64,000 nucleotides of DNA from Symsagittifera roscoffensis (taxonomy: Eukaryota; Xenacoelomorpha; Acoela; Convolutidae). The notes under the pieces are model-generated. The model ran no database searches, was not told the origin of the DNA, and saw nothing but the letters and a program-made list of their open reading frames with translations. Position numbers and translations under genes: made by a program. This document shows, piece by piece, positions 42,600 through 53,600 of the stretch (within the stretch, counting starts at the first letter, position 1; each line of letters opens with the position of its first letter). Location: the NCBI RefSeq assembly GCF_963678635.1, contig NC_087070.1, forward strand, positions 7,474,539 through 7,538,538. The letters run 5' to 3'.

Positions 42600-43846
42600 T
42601 GGCTCTTTTTTTTCACCCCCATTTAATGGTTTAACGTGGTGATTTGAAAGATTAATTATGAAGACCAAATAGCTTTTTTTCTCCACTTTTCCCCTATTTC
42701 AGTTTCAATTTTAAAAAAAACTGAATTATTCTTATCATAATGTAATTAAATTTTGCGAAATGAACTAAATAACCATTGTGAACACATTTTTTCTTCATAC
42801 CTGATATCGTAACATCACGCATTAAACCTTAACAACACACAAGATAGCTTAAAAATACAAAAATTTGAAATCTGGGAGAGGGGGTGGAAAAAAACCGACC
42901 AAAATGCTTGTCATGGCTCAAGTAGTTCTTTCGCATTCACCTCACATCTTTTCAATTGTCTTACGTGCTATTATGGCTTAATGCGTGATGGTACTAAGTA
43001 AGGTACCATGAAGAAATAGGTTCACAATAGTTAGATTGTTCACCATGCAAAATTTCACGTAAATTAGACAACGTGAAATTAGTTTTTCAAAATTGAAATT
43101 CAAATGGTAGTGGGTAGTGGAAAAGAGCCCTGGATTTCATAAAAAATCAAAAGGGGACTGAAGAGAGAAGAGAGAAATGCAAAATCATGATGCTAGGAAA
43201 TATGAAAAAAAAAATGCCGCTTAATCAAGTCAATGTCAACAAAAACAGCGTTTTTCTACTCCTCGGCCAATTTTTCCTATCATCAACTTTTTATCATTTT
43301 TACGGGCTATTCTGACTAAGTTCGCGTGATGTTACGACAATGTAAAATTAGTTTTGAAAATTTAAATTGAAAGGTGGGGGAGTGGAGGGGAAAACTTTAC
43401 TTGAATAATTTCCTAACCTGCAAAATGAAGTATAGATAATTTTACGCATTTTTGGAACTTTACGAATGAGAAACTAGAAAAAAATCACAGGACCCTAACA
43501 AGCCTAAAATCATACAAGATGAAGAGGAAAAAAGGAACCCAAATATTTTGAGGGGGTGGCTGAACACACTTCCAGCTGGAAACAGGGTTCGAGAGCAGCA
43601 CCAATATGGAATGAGAATCAATAAACGACCAAAAGAAGAACTGGCTGAGAAGACCGCTTTAGTCAAGTGAGAAGCGTAATGAATGTATGGCTCACTCTTT
43701 GTTCATTTGAGCGCTTTTAAGTTCTTTCCAACCTCCCCCCCCCCCCCAACCGCCATTTTTAAATTTTGTCAATGTTTATAGTTGTTTTACGTTTTGATCT
43801 GGTTATGATGTGAGGTTTGAAAAAACAAATCTGATCTCAGTTATTA
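42600..43846. repeat. Decayed MITE family A/B copies and noncoding DNA
   Basis: Partial terminal repeats (TGGCTCTTTTTTTTCACCCC near 42600; GGTAGTGGGTAGTGGAAAAG near 43110) and family A interior words (GTGAACAAAT/GCGTAACATCACGCATT-like) recur without clean duplications. No gene seen. Confidence 0.5.
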
Positions 43847-43854
43847 GTTTGTTG

Positions 43855-44084
43855 GGCTCTTTTCCAGTTCCCCCCCCCCCCCTTTCAAATTCAATTTCGA
43901 AAAGCTTACTTAACGTTGTCATAATGCAATGAAACTTGGCGTGGCGAACAAATCGACAACTGTGAACAGATTTGCTCTTCATACTTTACAGCGTAACATC
44001 ACGCATTTAGACGTAATAACACGTAAAACAAACATAAAACTCGGTTTTTTGAAAGGGGGGGGGGGGGGGAACTGGAAAAGAGCC
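43855..44084. mobile_element. MITE family A, copy 2
   Basis: 230 bp, GGCTCTTTTCCAGTTCCCCC...AACTGGAAAAGAGCC, flanked by GTTTGTTG at 43847-43854 and 44085-44092. Expanded C/G tracts beside the termini explain the extra length. Confidence 0.9.
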
Positions 44085-44424
44085 GTTTGTTGTTCATCAA
44101 GCTAAGTTTCATTGCATTATGACCATGTTAAAGTGGTTTCTCAAAATTGAAACTCAAAGGTGGTGGATTGGAAAAAAGCCAAATATGGCCAAAACTTTTC
44201 ACTTGTTCATGTTTACACGTTTTACGTTTTTTACAGTTAAGAGCAGCAAAATTCGTTTTTTCAGACTTTTGTAAATTGAGTTTCAGAAAAAATTAAAGGC
44301 CTAGAAAAGAGCCGAATGGCCGGTTTTTCGCGCTTTTCCAGTCCACAATTGCCGTGTGAACAATTTTTGAACAGCCTAATTTTGTAATTTTACGACGGGG
44401 GTGGGAAACTGGAAAAGAGCCCGG

Positions 44425-44631
44425 GGCCCTTTTTCCTTCCTCCCCCCCACCCCACCTCAGACGAGCTTCAAATTTTTAGTGTAACGAGTGGTTTTACGAG
44501 GTTGATTATGAAAACCAAATCTGTTTGTCATGGCCTAATTAGTCTTTATGTCAATTTTCAGAACAATCGGACAATGTGGTCAACAAACTTACCTATAAAA
44601 ATTTGCAGGTGGGGGGAAAAGAAAAAGAACC
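44425..44631. mobile_element. MITE family B, copy 2, inserted into the end of an older MITE
   Basis: 207 bp from GGCCCTTTTTCCTTCC to GGAAAAGAAAAAGAACC. Its 8-bp duplication is GAGCCCGG (44417-44424, 44632-44639). The GAGCC is the terminus of a family A-like copy ending AACTGGAAAAGAGCC. Confidence 0.85.
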
Positions 44632-44757
44632 GAGCCCGGTTTTTTTTCTACTCTTCCCCCCGACCATTGAATTTCAGTTTTGATAAACTAATTTTACGTA
44701 GCCATAATATCATGAAATTTTACAAGGTGAACAAACCAACAGTTGTGAACACATTTG

Positions 44758-44954
44758 GGCTCTTTTTCCTCCCACCCCCTCCGTGAGCATCAGTTTTATT
44801 GCCTAACGACTGGTTTTACAAGATTGATTATGAAGACCAAATATGTTCATCATGGCCTAATAAGTCTGCATGTCAAAATTTATTACAATCGAATAATTGG
44901 AACAGTTAATTTAATTATAAAATTTTGCAGGTGGAGGGGAAAGGAAAATGAGCC
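44758..44954. mobile_element. MITE family B, copy 3
   Basis: 197 bp, GGCTCTTTTTCCTCCC to GGAAAGGAAAATGAGCC, flanked by CACATTTG at 44750-44757 and 44955-44962. Confidence 0.9.
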
Positions 44955-45004
44955 CACATTTGTTCCCCATATCTTACGTCGCAACTTTACGCGTTAAGCA
45001 TAAC

Positions 45005-45471
45005 TACCCGAGTCGAGGTCCCAGACTCATGTCCAGATTTTTTGGGTCTCAAAAACCTGAACATACCAAAGTTTGGTCGCGAAACCCTGGACAGAGACTT
45101 TCCAAACTTCGCAAGTTTATGCCCAGACTTACGCGAACAGTTTTTGGCTCTTTTTCCTTTCCCCCCCACCTGCAAATTTTTACATGTAAATTTGTTGACC
45201 ACATTGTCCAATTGTTATGAAAAATTACATAACGACTAATAAGGCCACGACAAACAGATTTGGTCTTCATTCTCAACCTCGTAAAACCACTCGTAACACT
45301 AATATATTGAAGCTCGTGTGAGGTGGGGGGAAAAGGAAAAAGAGCCCAGTTTTTGATATGTCCAGACTTTCGGAACCCACGGCGCGACTCATGTCCAGAC
45401 TTTCCAGACTCAAACTCTCGGCGCGACCCACAAAGTCTTGGCATGAATCTGTGACCTCGACCCGGGTACGC
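45005..45471. repeat. Minisatellite cassette bounded by CGAGTCGAGGTC / GACCTCGACCCGGG
   Basis: Starts CCCGAGTCGAGGTCCCAGAC, ends TGTGACCTCGACCCGGGTA. Inside are imperfect repeats of a (C)CCAGACTT...GCGCGAC motif. A family B MITE interrupts it at 45146-45346. Confidence 0.6.
45146..45346. mobile_element. MITE family B, copy 4
   Basis: 201 bp, GGCTCTTTTTCCTTTCCCCC to GGGGAAAAGGAAAAAGAGCC, flanked by perfect CAGTTTTT at 45138-45145 and 45347-45354. Confidence 0.92.
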
Positions 45472-45950
45472 ATAAGACAACTATAAAAATCTCAAATTTG
45501 AAGTATGGGCTAATAGAAAAGAGCCGAACGACCTATGGCACACTGTATGGTCACTTGAGTGTTTTTTGTCCCACCAATTTTTGCGAAACAGAAAAAAGGC
45601 TCTTTTTTTTCCCACCTCGCTTAAGCATCAGTTTTATGGTGTAAGCTAGAGATTTTACATGTTTGAGCATGAAAACCACATATGTTTTCATATCAATCGG
45701 ACAATGTAGAGAAAGTTTTTTGTTATGAGTCAATTAGGCCATGATAAACATTTTTAGTCTTCATACGCAACCCTATTAAACCTCTCGTAACACCATACAA
45801 TTGATTCTTATCTGAGGTAGGGGCAAGGAACAAGAGCTAAAATTTGTGCTTTCCATTATGCGGCCCAAGAGTTCATTATGAAATCCATATATGTTTTTCA
45901 TGTCCTAATTAGTCCGTATTCATAACAATTGAAAGATTTGAACAAAATTT

Positions 45951-46166
45951 GGCTCTTTTCCAAATTCCCACCTTTCAAATTCAATTTTGAAAAGTCTATT
46001 TAACGTTGACATAAATGCAATGAAATTTGGCCTGGTGAACAAATCGACAATTCTGAACAGATTTGTTCTTCATACTTTACAGCGTAACATCACGGGTTTA
46101 GCCGTAATAACACGTTAAACAAGCATAAAACTCGGTATTTGGAAAGGGGGAAACTGGAAAAGAGCC
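45951..46166. mobile_element. MITE family A, copy 3
   Basis: 216 bp, GGCTCTTTTCCAAATTCCCA to GGGGGAAACTGGAAAAGAGC, flanks CAAAATTT and CAAAGTTC (six of eight match), hence older than copies 1, 2 and 4. Confidence 0.8.
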
Positions 46167-46232
46167 CAAAGTTCTTACTTCTAGTTGGTGGGGGAACGGA
46201 AAAAGAGCCCATTTTTCATACAAGCGGACAGT

Positions 46233-46347
46233 GTGAGCAATCATTACAAGCTTGTATGAAAATTGCTTCTATGAAATCAATTTGCTTGTATGAAAATAAT
46301 AAAAGCACGCATGAGCACGCGAGCTTGTAATGATTGGGCTCTTTTAT
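46233..46347. repeat. Short inverted repeat, 46.2 kb
   Basis: GAGCAATCATTACAAGCTTG on the left pairs with GAGCTTGTAATGATTGGGCTC on the right, next to a decayed GGCTCTTTT terminus. Confidence 0.65.
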
Positions 46348-46359
46348 GAATTCTAGCGA

Positions 46360-47734
46360 GAACATCCTCGCCCCTCAATAGAGCGAGAAGAGGTGAGAGC
46401 TCCAATATCAGCCGGGTCAGCTCTCACATACAGGAACTGCTCCTGTCCGGGCCGGCGGACCATATTTATGCCTCGTTTCGGTTCTGAGGCAGATCGGTTT
46501 CGGGTAGCTGGCTGATTGACAACATTTCACTTCATACGTAAATTAAGCTTAATTATCGGAAATTACAAGTCAACAAAGAATATCGAACTGACATAAGTTT
46601 CGGTATTTAAAGCAGAATTCAATGTCATAAAATACGCAAAATGAAAACATTAAAAAGTCAACTTTAAAAACAGCGCCTGAACAATTTCTGAACTTTGTTG
46701 CGATCCTTCAGTTTTCGAATTTTTTCACTCACTGTTCTTCGTTCACCAGAAAATTCATTAGTTGTTTTCTTGGTTTTTTTTTAGATAGATTTAAGAATTC
46801 CTAGATTTAAGAATTTTGTTCACATCTTTCGATTGTTAGGAAAATTGACATACGGACCAATTGGGTCATGAAAAACATATTTGGTCTTCATAATGAACAT
46901 TGTAACTTGTTACACCATAAAATTGAAGCTAGTGTGAGGTGGGGGAAAAGTAAAAAGAGCCGAAACTGACATGGAGACTATATATGCCCTGACAAAAATA
47001 TTTGATGTTCGTACTTAGCCTTGTAAAATCACCCCTTGCACTGTAAAGTTGATGCTCGCGATAGGTGCGGCGAGAATTCATTGGGTATATTATGCGGTAA
47101 TTAATTTTTCAAATAATCGAATGCGAATGGATCGGCCTGACGCAGAACCTATGATGATTCTATAAAAGAATAACAACCGTTTCGTAAGACTTTTTTTATT
47201 CGCCAGAATGCATATGGCTCAGCGCTGCTGAGTTTCTGCAGCACTAACCACTGTCTCTTGGTAAAACATAAACTTTGATTCTAGTTAGGAAATAAATAGT
47301 GTTCAAGGTTGGCTTTTTTTACCTGGTAAATTGAGCTTTACAGTCCAGTTAGGTTATTCATTGAGTTATTAGAGTCCTTGTGAAAATCTCTGATTCTTCT
47401 GTTTTCTTCTTTTTTGTTTCGTTCTCGTTTCTCTCTTCGTTCTTACCTCGTCTTCATTCCTGTAACCCCAAAACACTTCTCTAAAAACGTCTTCGTCGCT
47501 AATAATATGCTTCAATTTGGAAAAGGAAGCAACAAAACGCATTGTTTTGATCGATTTTTGTTCAAACATTTACTGAAACAGCACAGTTGACTTGATATTA
47601 AAAAATGTTGCGGCTGCAGCAGAAATAAAAACTAAATAGGGCTTCTACTTTTTTGAAAGATCTTTGTAATTCAAAAAACATCGTTTCGATTTTGGAGCAA
47701 GGAGTTATATAAGGAGTGTTAATTGTTTTTTTTC
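46360..47734. other. Noncoding stretch
   Basis: A GC-richer patch with a CAGGAACTGCTCCTG hairpin at about 46429-46444 and a half copy of MITE family B (about 46855-46965). No gene seen. Confidence 0.45.
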
Positions 47735-47966
47735 TAAGAAGACGGCTTATTCACAAAGAAAGGACCAACATACGAGCTGTACAGCTCATCACGGCGAACC
47801 GCTGTTGTGCCCCTGCTTAAGATCTACATGCATTTTGTTTTGGTTAATTTTCTGGGCTGGATAATGTCGCCTCACCCTCAAGCAACAAGCACAGATCATG
47901 GTGGACCTCAAACATCCGACCTTCATATTGAGCGGCGGAGACGTAACCACTTCACCACCGCTCCCA
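47735..47966 (-). repeat. tRNA-derived SINE, copy 2
   Basis: Minus strand: GGGAGCGGTGGTGAAGTGG head, A-box-like TGGTGAAGTGG, body with GAGCTGTACAGCTCG, tail near 47740. Diverged from copy 1. Confidence 0.75.
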
Positions 47967-48189
47967 GAGTACTTAATTTTTCAGATAAGCATCATTCTCA
48001 TGGTCTGCAAGGGTTTTAAAAGGTTAAGTATGAAACCAAAATTGTTTGTCATGGTGCAATCAGTTCGCAGGCGGATGAAAAAGTAGAAACTTACCTTCGT
48101 GTCTGCTGGTCTGCTAAGAGTTTAGTTTGCCATTAGATAAAAACTTCGCTTATAATTTTTGCTAATGAAGTTTCACTGCGACTTAAGAA

Positions 48190-49080
48190 AAGACTTTGTA
48201 AGTCGCGCCGCATACCGTTTTCAGACTGGATTTCGCAGTCGCGCCGCGTGCTTAAGTCGCGCCGTCAGTCTTTTCTTAAATCGCGCCATTTGAGTCTTTT
48301 CTTAAGTTGCGCCGTCAGTCTTTTCCTAAGTCGCGCCGCTTAAGAAAAGAATTAAGCGGCGCAAATTAGGGAAAGACTTGAGTGTCGCGACTTAAGAAAA
48401 GACTTAAGCGGCGCGACTTAAGAAATGAATTAAGCAGCGCGACTTAACAATGGACTTAAGCGGTGCGACTTAAGAAAAGACTTAAGCGGCGCGACTTAAG
48501 AAAAGACTTAAGCCGAGCGATTTAAGAAAAGACTGACGTAGCGACTTAAGAAAAGACTTAAGCGGCGCGACTTAACATAAGACCGAAGGTGCGACTTAAG
48601 AAAAAACTTCAGCCGAGTGACTTAAGAAAAGACCTTAAAGGCGCGACTTAAGCAAAGACTGAAGCGGCGCGACTTACGAAAAGACCGACGCCGCGACTCA
48701 AGAAAAAACGTAAGTGGCGCGACTTAAGATAAGACCGACGGCGCGACTTAAGAAAATACATTTGGTGTTTTGCTCAGTCGCGCATGTCGCGGCGGTTTAT
48801 TCTCAGTCACGCCGGTCTGAAATTGAAAGTTTCCAGTCGCGCCGGTCGCGCCATTACCTTAGGTCGCGCCAGTTCCCACGGTGTTTTGTGTCGCGCCAGT
48901 TCCCACGGTGTTTTGTGTCGCGCCGGTCGCAGTGGTTTTTTTTTCAGTCGCGCCGGTCTTCAATTGCCAAGTTTCGGTCGCGCCGGTCTGGAAATGGCAA
49001 TATAAAGTCGCACCGGTCTGGAATTTCCAAATTTGAGTCGCGCCAATCTTTGCTTAAGTCGCGGACCTCGACCCGGGTGC
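48190..49080. repeat. Minisatellite of GCGCGACTTAAG units with orientation changes
   Basis: The first ~160 bp carry CTTAAGTCGCGCC in one orientation. From ~48360 to 48745 the complement GGCGCGACTTAAGAAAAGAC repeats ~16 times at about 25-29 bp. From ~48775 the first orientation returns (AGTCGCGCCGGTC) and ends in GACCTCGACCCGGGT. Long open frames across this stretch are an artefact of the repeat. Confidence 0.85.
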
Positions 49081-50370
49081 TGGCTTTTTTAACGGATCTA
49101 ATGTTGTTTTTCTTCCGAGTGCCTCGCTGTATGGTTTTATTTTTTTCAGGTTGTTAAGTAGAATGAAAAAATTATTCCAATTAGGTTAAATCTAAATCCT
49201 AGTTGAAAAAGACAACGAATTTGATGACTTTCAATGCTTATCAATGATTTTCTATTTTTTTTTAAAGAAAAAACCCACCATAAGCCATAGTTTTGGCTAT
49301 TTTTTTCCACTATTTGCGAGTTTTTAGAAGTGATTTTTTGTTAACAATGTTCTTTTGTTACTTAAATTGACATGTCAACTAAATACTAATGGTAACATAT
49401 TCATTGCCCAACAGAGTGATAAAGAATCAGAGATGAACAGCCGGCCGCTAATATTGCGGAACTTATGATGTCGTTTCTGCCTTAATGTAGTTTGATATCG
49501 GCGATAGATTAAGAAGACAGTGGCCTTACGGCTTCATTCGTCAGCTATTTGTGTTTCGGTTTTGTGTTTCAGTTATTTGTGTTGCGATTGTTATTTGTGT
49601 TTCGGTATTTAATCTAAAATATAGTATACGCTGATCGAATGAGATATGTTTTTATAACGACCATGATCATCACCGTCCACAATTTTGTTTGTAATTGTCA
49701 CATCTTAATAGATTTTCGGAGACTTTTAATTATGAAATTTAAAAAAAAAGAATTAGAATTATAAAACAGATAAAACATGAGCGAGTTCTATAAATCTATA
49801 AAATCTCGAACAAAACTCAAATTTTTACAGAAATGTACGAAATCAAAAGAAATGTCATCAGATTAGGCATGATTTGTATTCCCCAAAACTGAAAAAAAAA
49901 TTAGCTATTTAGTTGGCGTTTGATACCAATTAACTTCCATGTGTTACTAGCCTGAAACGTAGCCCGGGTCCAGTTTTGGGATTTGTGTTTCGACCGCAGC
50001 GGGTCAAACATTTGTCAGAGATCGACCAAAAACCCGTAGTCGAGAAGGCCTTATATTCAAATTAACAAAAACGAAAATGAAGTCGAACACAAAGTCGAAA
50101 CATCAAGTTTTGCAAAATAACAAAAAAAAGTCCAGTAATATTGTCGAATGCAAATCGATCAAAACTTAAATAGCAAACCTTGACCCGGGAGTGCTTATAT
50201 TTCGTAGGGTCGCACTGTCGTCTATATTGACCTTTTTTGAAACTGTTTTTTTTTCTCAAAGACTTTCCTTTGACGTTATTTACTCGAAGTTGACTACCTA
50301 CTATCTAATACGATTCCTAGCAATCAGGTTCAATTAACATATTCTATGCTATACCTCGTATTTTCACTTT
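49081..50370. other. AT-rich noncoding stretch with a CCCGGG-bounded cassette
   Basis: No gene seen. From TAGCCCGGGTCC (49960) to CTTGACCCGGGA (50180) degenerate GTCGAAC/CGACC words form another cassette like that at 45.0 kb. Confidence 0.4.
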
Positions 50371-50605
50371 AAGCTTAAGGTTAAGACCATTTATTCATGA
50401 GGAAAAAGAATAAAACACGAGCTGTACAGCTCATCGCGGAGAACCGCTGGTATGTCCCTGTTTAAGAAATACATGGTTTCTTTGTTTATTTTCCTGGAAT
50501 GGGTAATGTTGCCTTACCTTCAAACAGCGAGCGCGAATCACGGGGCCTCGAACTACCGACCTTTCGAATGAGAGGTTGAGACGTAACCACATATCCACCG
50601 CTCCA
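50371..50605 (-). repeat. tRNA-derived SINE, copy 3
   Basis: Minus strand GGAGCGGTGGATATGTGG head, body with GAGCTGTACAGCTCG, tail AATAAATGGTCTTAACCTTAA. The tail matches copy 1. Confidence 0.78.
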
Positions 50606-50648
50606 TTTCATCAATTTGTAAATACGGATAGGTGCTTTGTGTTGTTAG

Positions 50649-53600
50649 GGAGATGGAGGCGAGACATGCACAATTCGATTACCATCTAAGTGACTTCGAC
50701 TTCCTCAACGAAGGCTGGAAATACGAGTACCTGCAGACAATGTACGGAGAAAAACACGACGGGGTGAGAATTGATTTTGATTTTGAGTTCGAGGTCCTTT
50801 TTTTTCAAACCATGATCACATTTCAAATATTCTACTTGGTTGAAACTTGTACTCGTGATATCTCGACTAAAATGCATAGGGTTCTTAGCAGCAAGATTTG
50901 AAGAACAAAAAAGTTTTTCAGAGTAATGCTAAATCAAAAACTAGCCTGCGGCGTGTGTTTATCGTATCGAGTATACTGGGATGCTGTGTACATTTTCCGT
51001 TGTTTTTTGGGAGGTTTTGATTTCAGGTTTCAGATAGATAACAAAATTTTGGAAATAACATTAGGAGACCAAACTGTGCACTGGATAGGCGCACAATTTT
51101 GTGTCTGTATGGTCCTGGATTCCAGAGACAAGTCTTCAAACATGTTCAAATTTTGTCGGAACGAGGAACGATAAAAGAAAATGAAAGAACGAAAAAAGAA
51201 CAACGGGAGCGTCCTTGTTGTGGAATCCGTTTATGATTCTCAAAACGCACAGTTTGGCCTCGTAATGATCTTCTTGGAACCTGAATTACGGCTAAAAATG
51301 TGTTGATATTATACCACAGTTGACCCCCTGCAAACGATCCCCTAAGTACCTAAATTTGCGGGGGATGTTTTTCTTCTACTCCTTGGTTTCGTACCACTCT
51401 TCAACTGTTCGCCGGATCAATAACCCTTCTACCAAACTAACAGCTCAATTTTTGCCTGCGTGAATGAGTATAAACTAGTTTTTGATATAAGAAACTTTTC
51501 CGAAAAACTTTTCAAATAAAAAATTATCTTTGAGCTTCTCCCTTGAAGAGCTATGGCGCTGATTTGGAGACAAAATAAACATAGAGAAGCCTGGAAAGTT
51601 TTACTAAATCGTTTTAATATAACAAATTACTTCTCACATTGGTTTTTTATTTTTCGAGTTTTTTATGTCCACAAGAAGAGTCATATAATCCTAGCAATGA
51701 AATCTTTTATTGTTATGAGTTGTGTAAATCAAGATTGAGTCTGTTCTGTTTCTGGAAACAAATTCATTTGATATATTTTTACTGTGTCTGGAACTAACGA
51801 CCTGGATGTTTTCCTCAATTTTTCGATGGGTTTTAGATCTGGGATGGTTGTGACGACAACGACGCAATGGAGCAGGCGAGGGAGGGGGAGAGAAAATTCT
51901 GCTTTTACTATGCCATGAGAAGTGGCATCCCTCTCGAGAATGTCCAGACGCATTGGGACCAGATATCAAAAAGACTTCAGAAACATTTAGGTGAAAAAAG
52001 TGAAATAGTCTTTTTTAACTGTAACTTTTCCTTATTTGAGATTATTAACTGTGTTATAGTTTTTGTAGTGGCTCTTTTTCCTTTCCCCTGCCTCACATAA
52101 CTACCAATTTTGTGGTGTACGGAAGGGTTTTACAAGGTTAAGAACGAATAACAAATATGCTGGTCATGGCCTAGCTGGTCCGCATGGCCGATTTTTTGTA
52201 TGAATCGGACAATTTTAACAGATTTTTTGTACAAAATTGCTTTTTATAAAGTGATTCACGAATTTTTTTTTATTTTCGACTTTTTTTTCAGTTATCGTAG
52301 TTCAAATTGATTTATTCCAGCTGCATTTTAGTTTCTTTGATATAGGTTTGGGAACATTTTTTTTCAAAGATTTGATCCTTTGTGGTACCGTGTAGTACTG
52401 CTGCCACAGTAACCTCTGAGAATAGTGCTATTAATTATTCTGTTATGTATTGTTATTACTATTCAAGGCCGTTCATGCAGGCCAAGCGCAATAGTCATTT
52501 AGGACATTGCTGTTGAGATAGAGACATGAAAAGAAAAGCATGATCTCAGATCTAAATTAAGACAAAGTTAGCAGTCTAAATTAAAACGTTTTACTTATTC
52601 TGTTTTACAATTACTTGAGTAAATCCAACAGTTATCACATGGCGCAGTCAGCAGGATTCCTGTCCCAAGACAACAGAACGGACATGGGGATTCCAGTATT
52701 TTGGACAACCGCGAACTCTGACCCTCCCTGGAATTTTAGGATATGGCTAGATCAATTTTTTTTGGCCGTAACCGTGAAGGAGAGTGTGGACCCGGAACTT
52801 TTGTTACAAGAACCAAAAGAAGTTCTGTTAGAACAGTTACCGAGACCCGAAACTCCAAGGGAAAACGAAAATGCACAAGCGATTGCTGATAGAGAAGCCA
52901 GAGACCAACTAGCTAGAGATAAAATTAACCCGGAAAATGAAGAAAGAAGAGCTAGAGGTCCAAAGGTTGGTCACAACGTATACTACAACGAGGTACAGAA
53001 AAGAGTCGCTTCCAGACTATTCCTGGCGTTGGGTACAGAAGGTAAGAAGAAATTCGTCCAAAAGAACCCCCATGTGGAAGTGTCAAAGTTAGAATTTCGA
53101 GAGATGGTGGCCTTGGCGAAAGTGTCATTTGACAAATCACAGAGCGTTACATATGAACGTTATAAACTATTCAATCGATCACAAGAAACTGGAGAAACAC
53201 TCGAGGCATTTCATGCAGCACTAACTGCACAAGCAGCAAAAGCTGAGCTAGGAACACTGGAGGATCAATTAGTGCGGGACCTATTCATCTCGAAAATGAA
53301 GAATGTGGTATTACAAGACACATTGACATTTGAAACATTTTCACCGGAAGAAGTACTGAAAAGAGCGTTAAAGTTTGAACAAAGTAAACAGACAACACAG
53401 GCGTTTCAGAAAACTAACGCAACAACTGCAAGTACAGTTCAGATAAATGGGGCAGCGAAGATAAAACAAGAACCCATAATGAGTATCGGTAACAAGAATG
53501 CTAGCGGAAGAAGACAAGCAAACAGTGGGTATAGAAAGAAATTTGCAGACAGAAAGGAGGGGAGAAGTTTTGCAGATTCAAAGACGTGTACCCGATGTGG

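Noticed and set aside
45049..45480. 143-codon minus-strand frame
   Set aside because: It spans a MITE and a minisatellite cassette and has no protein-like features.
46380..46480. Small structured RNA in a GC-rich patch
   Set aside because: Only one short hairpin is evident and no known RNA family signature matched.
48360..48745. CRISPR-like regular array
   Set aside because: Units are contiguous and degenerate without unique spacers, and the context is eukaryotic with no cas genes.
48714..49157. 147-codon plus-strand open frame
   Set aside because: It lies in the GCGCGACTTAAG minisatellite; the frame is open only because the unit lacks stops, and the peptide is repetitive.
52615..52638. 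Upstream extension of the gag-pol frame
   Set aside because: It begins at TTG inside the LTR; the ATG at 52639 is the credible start.
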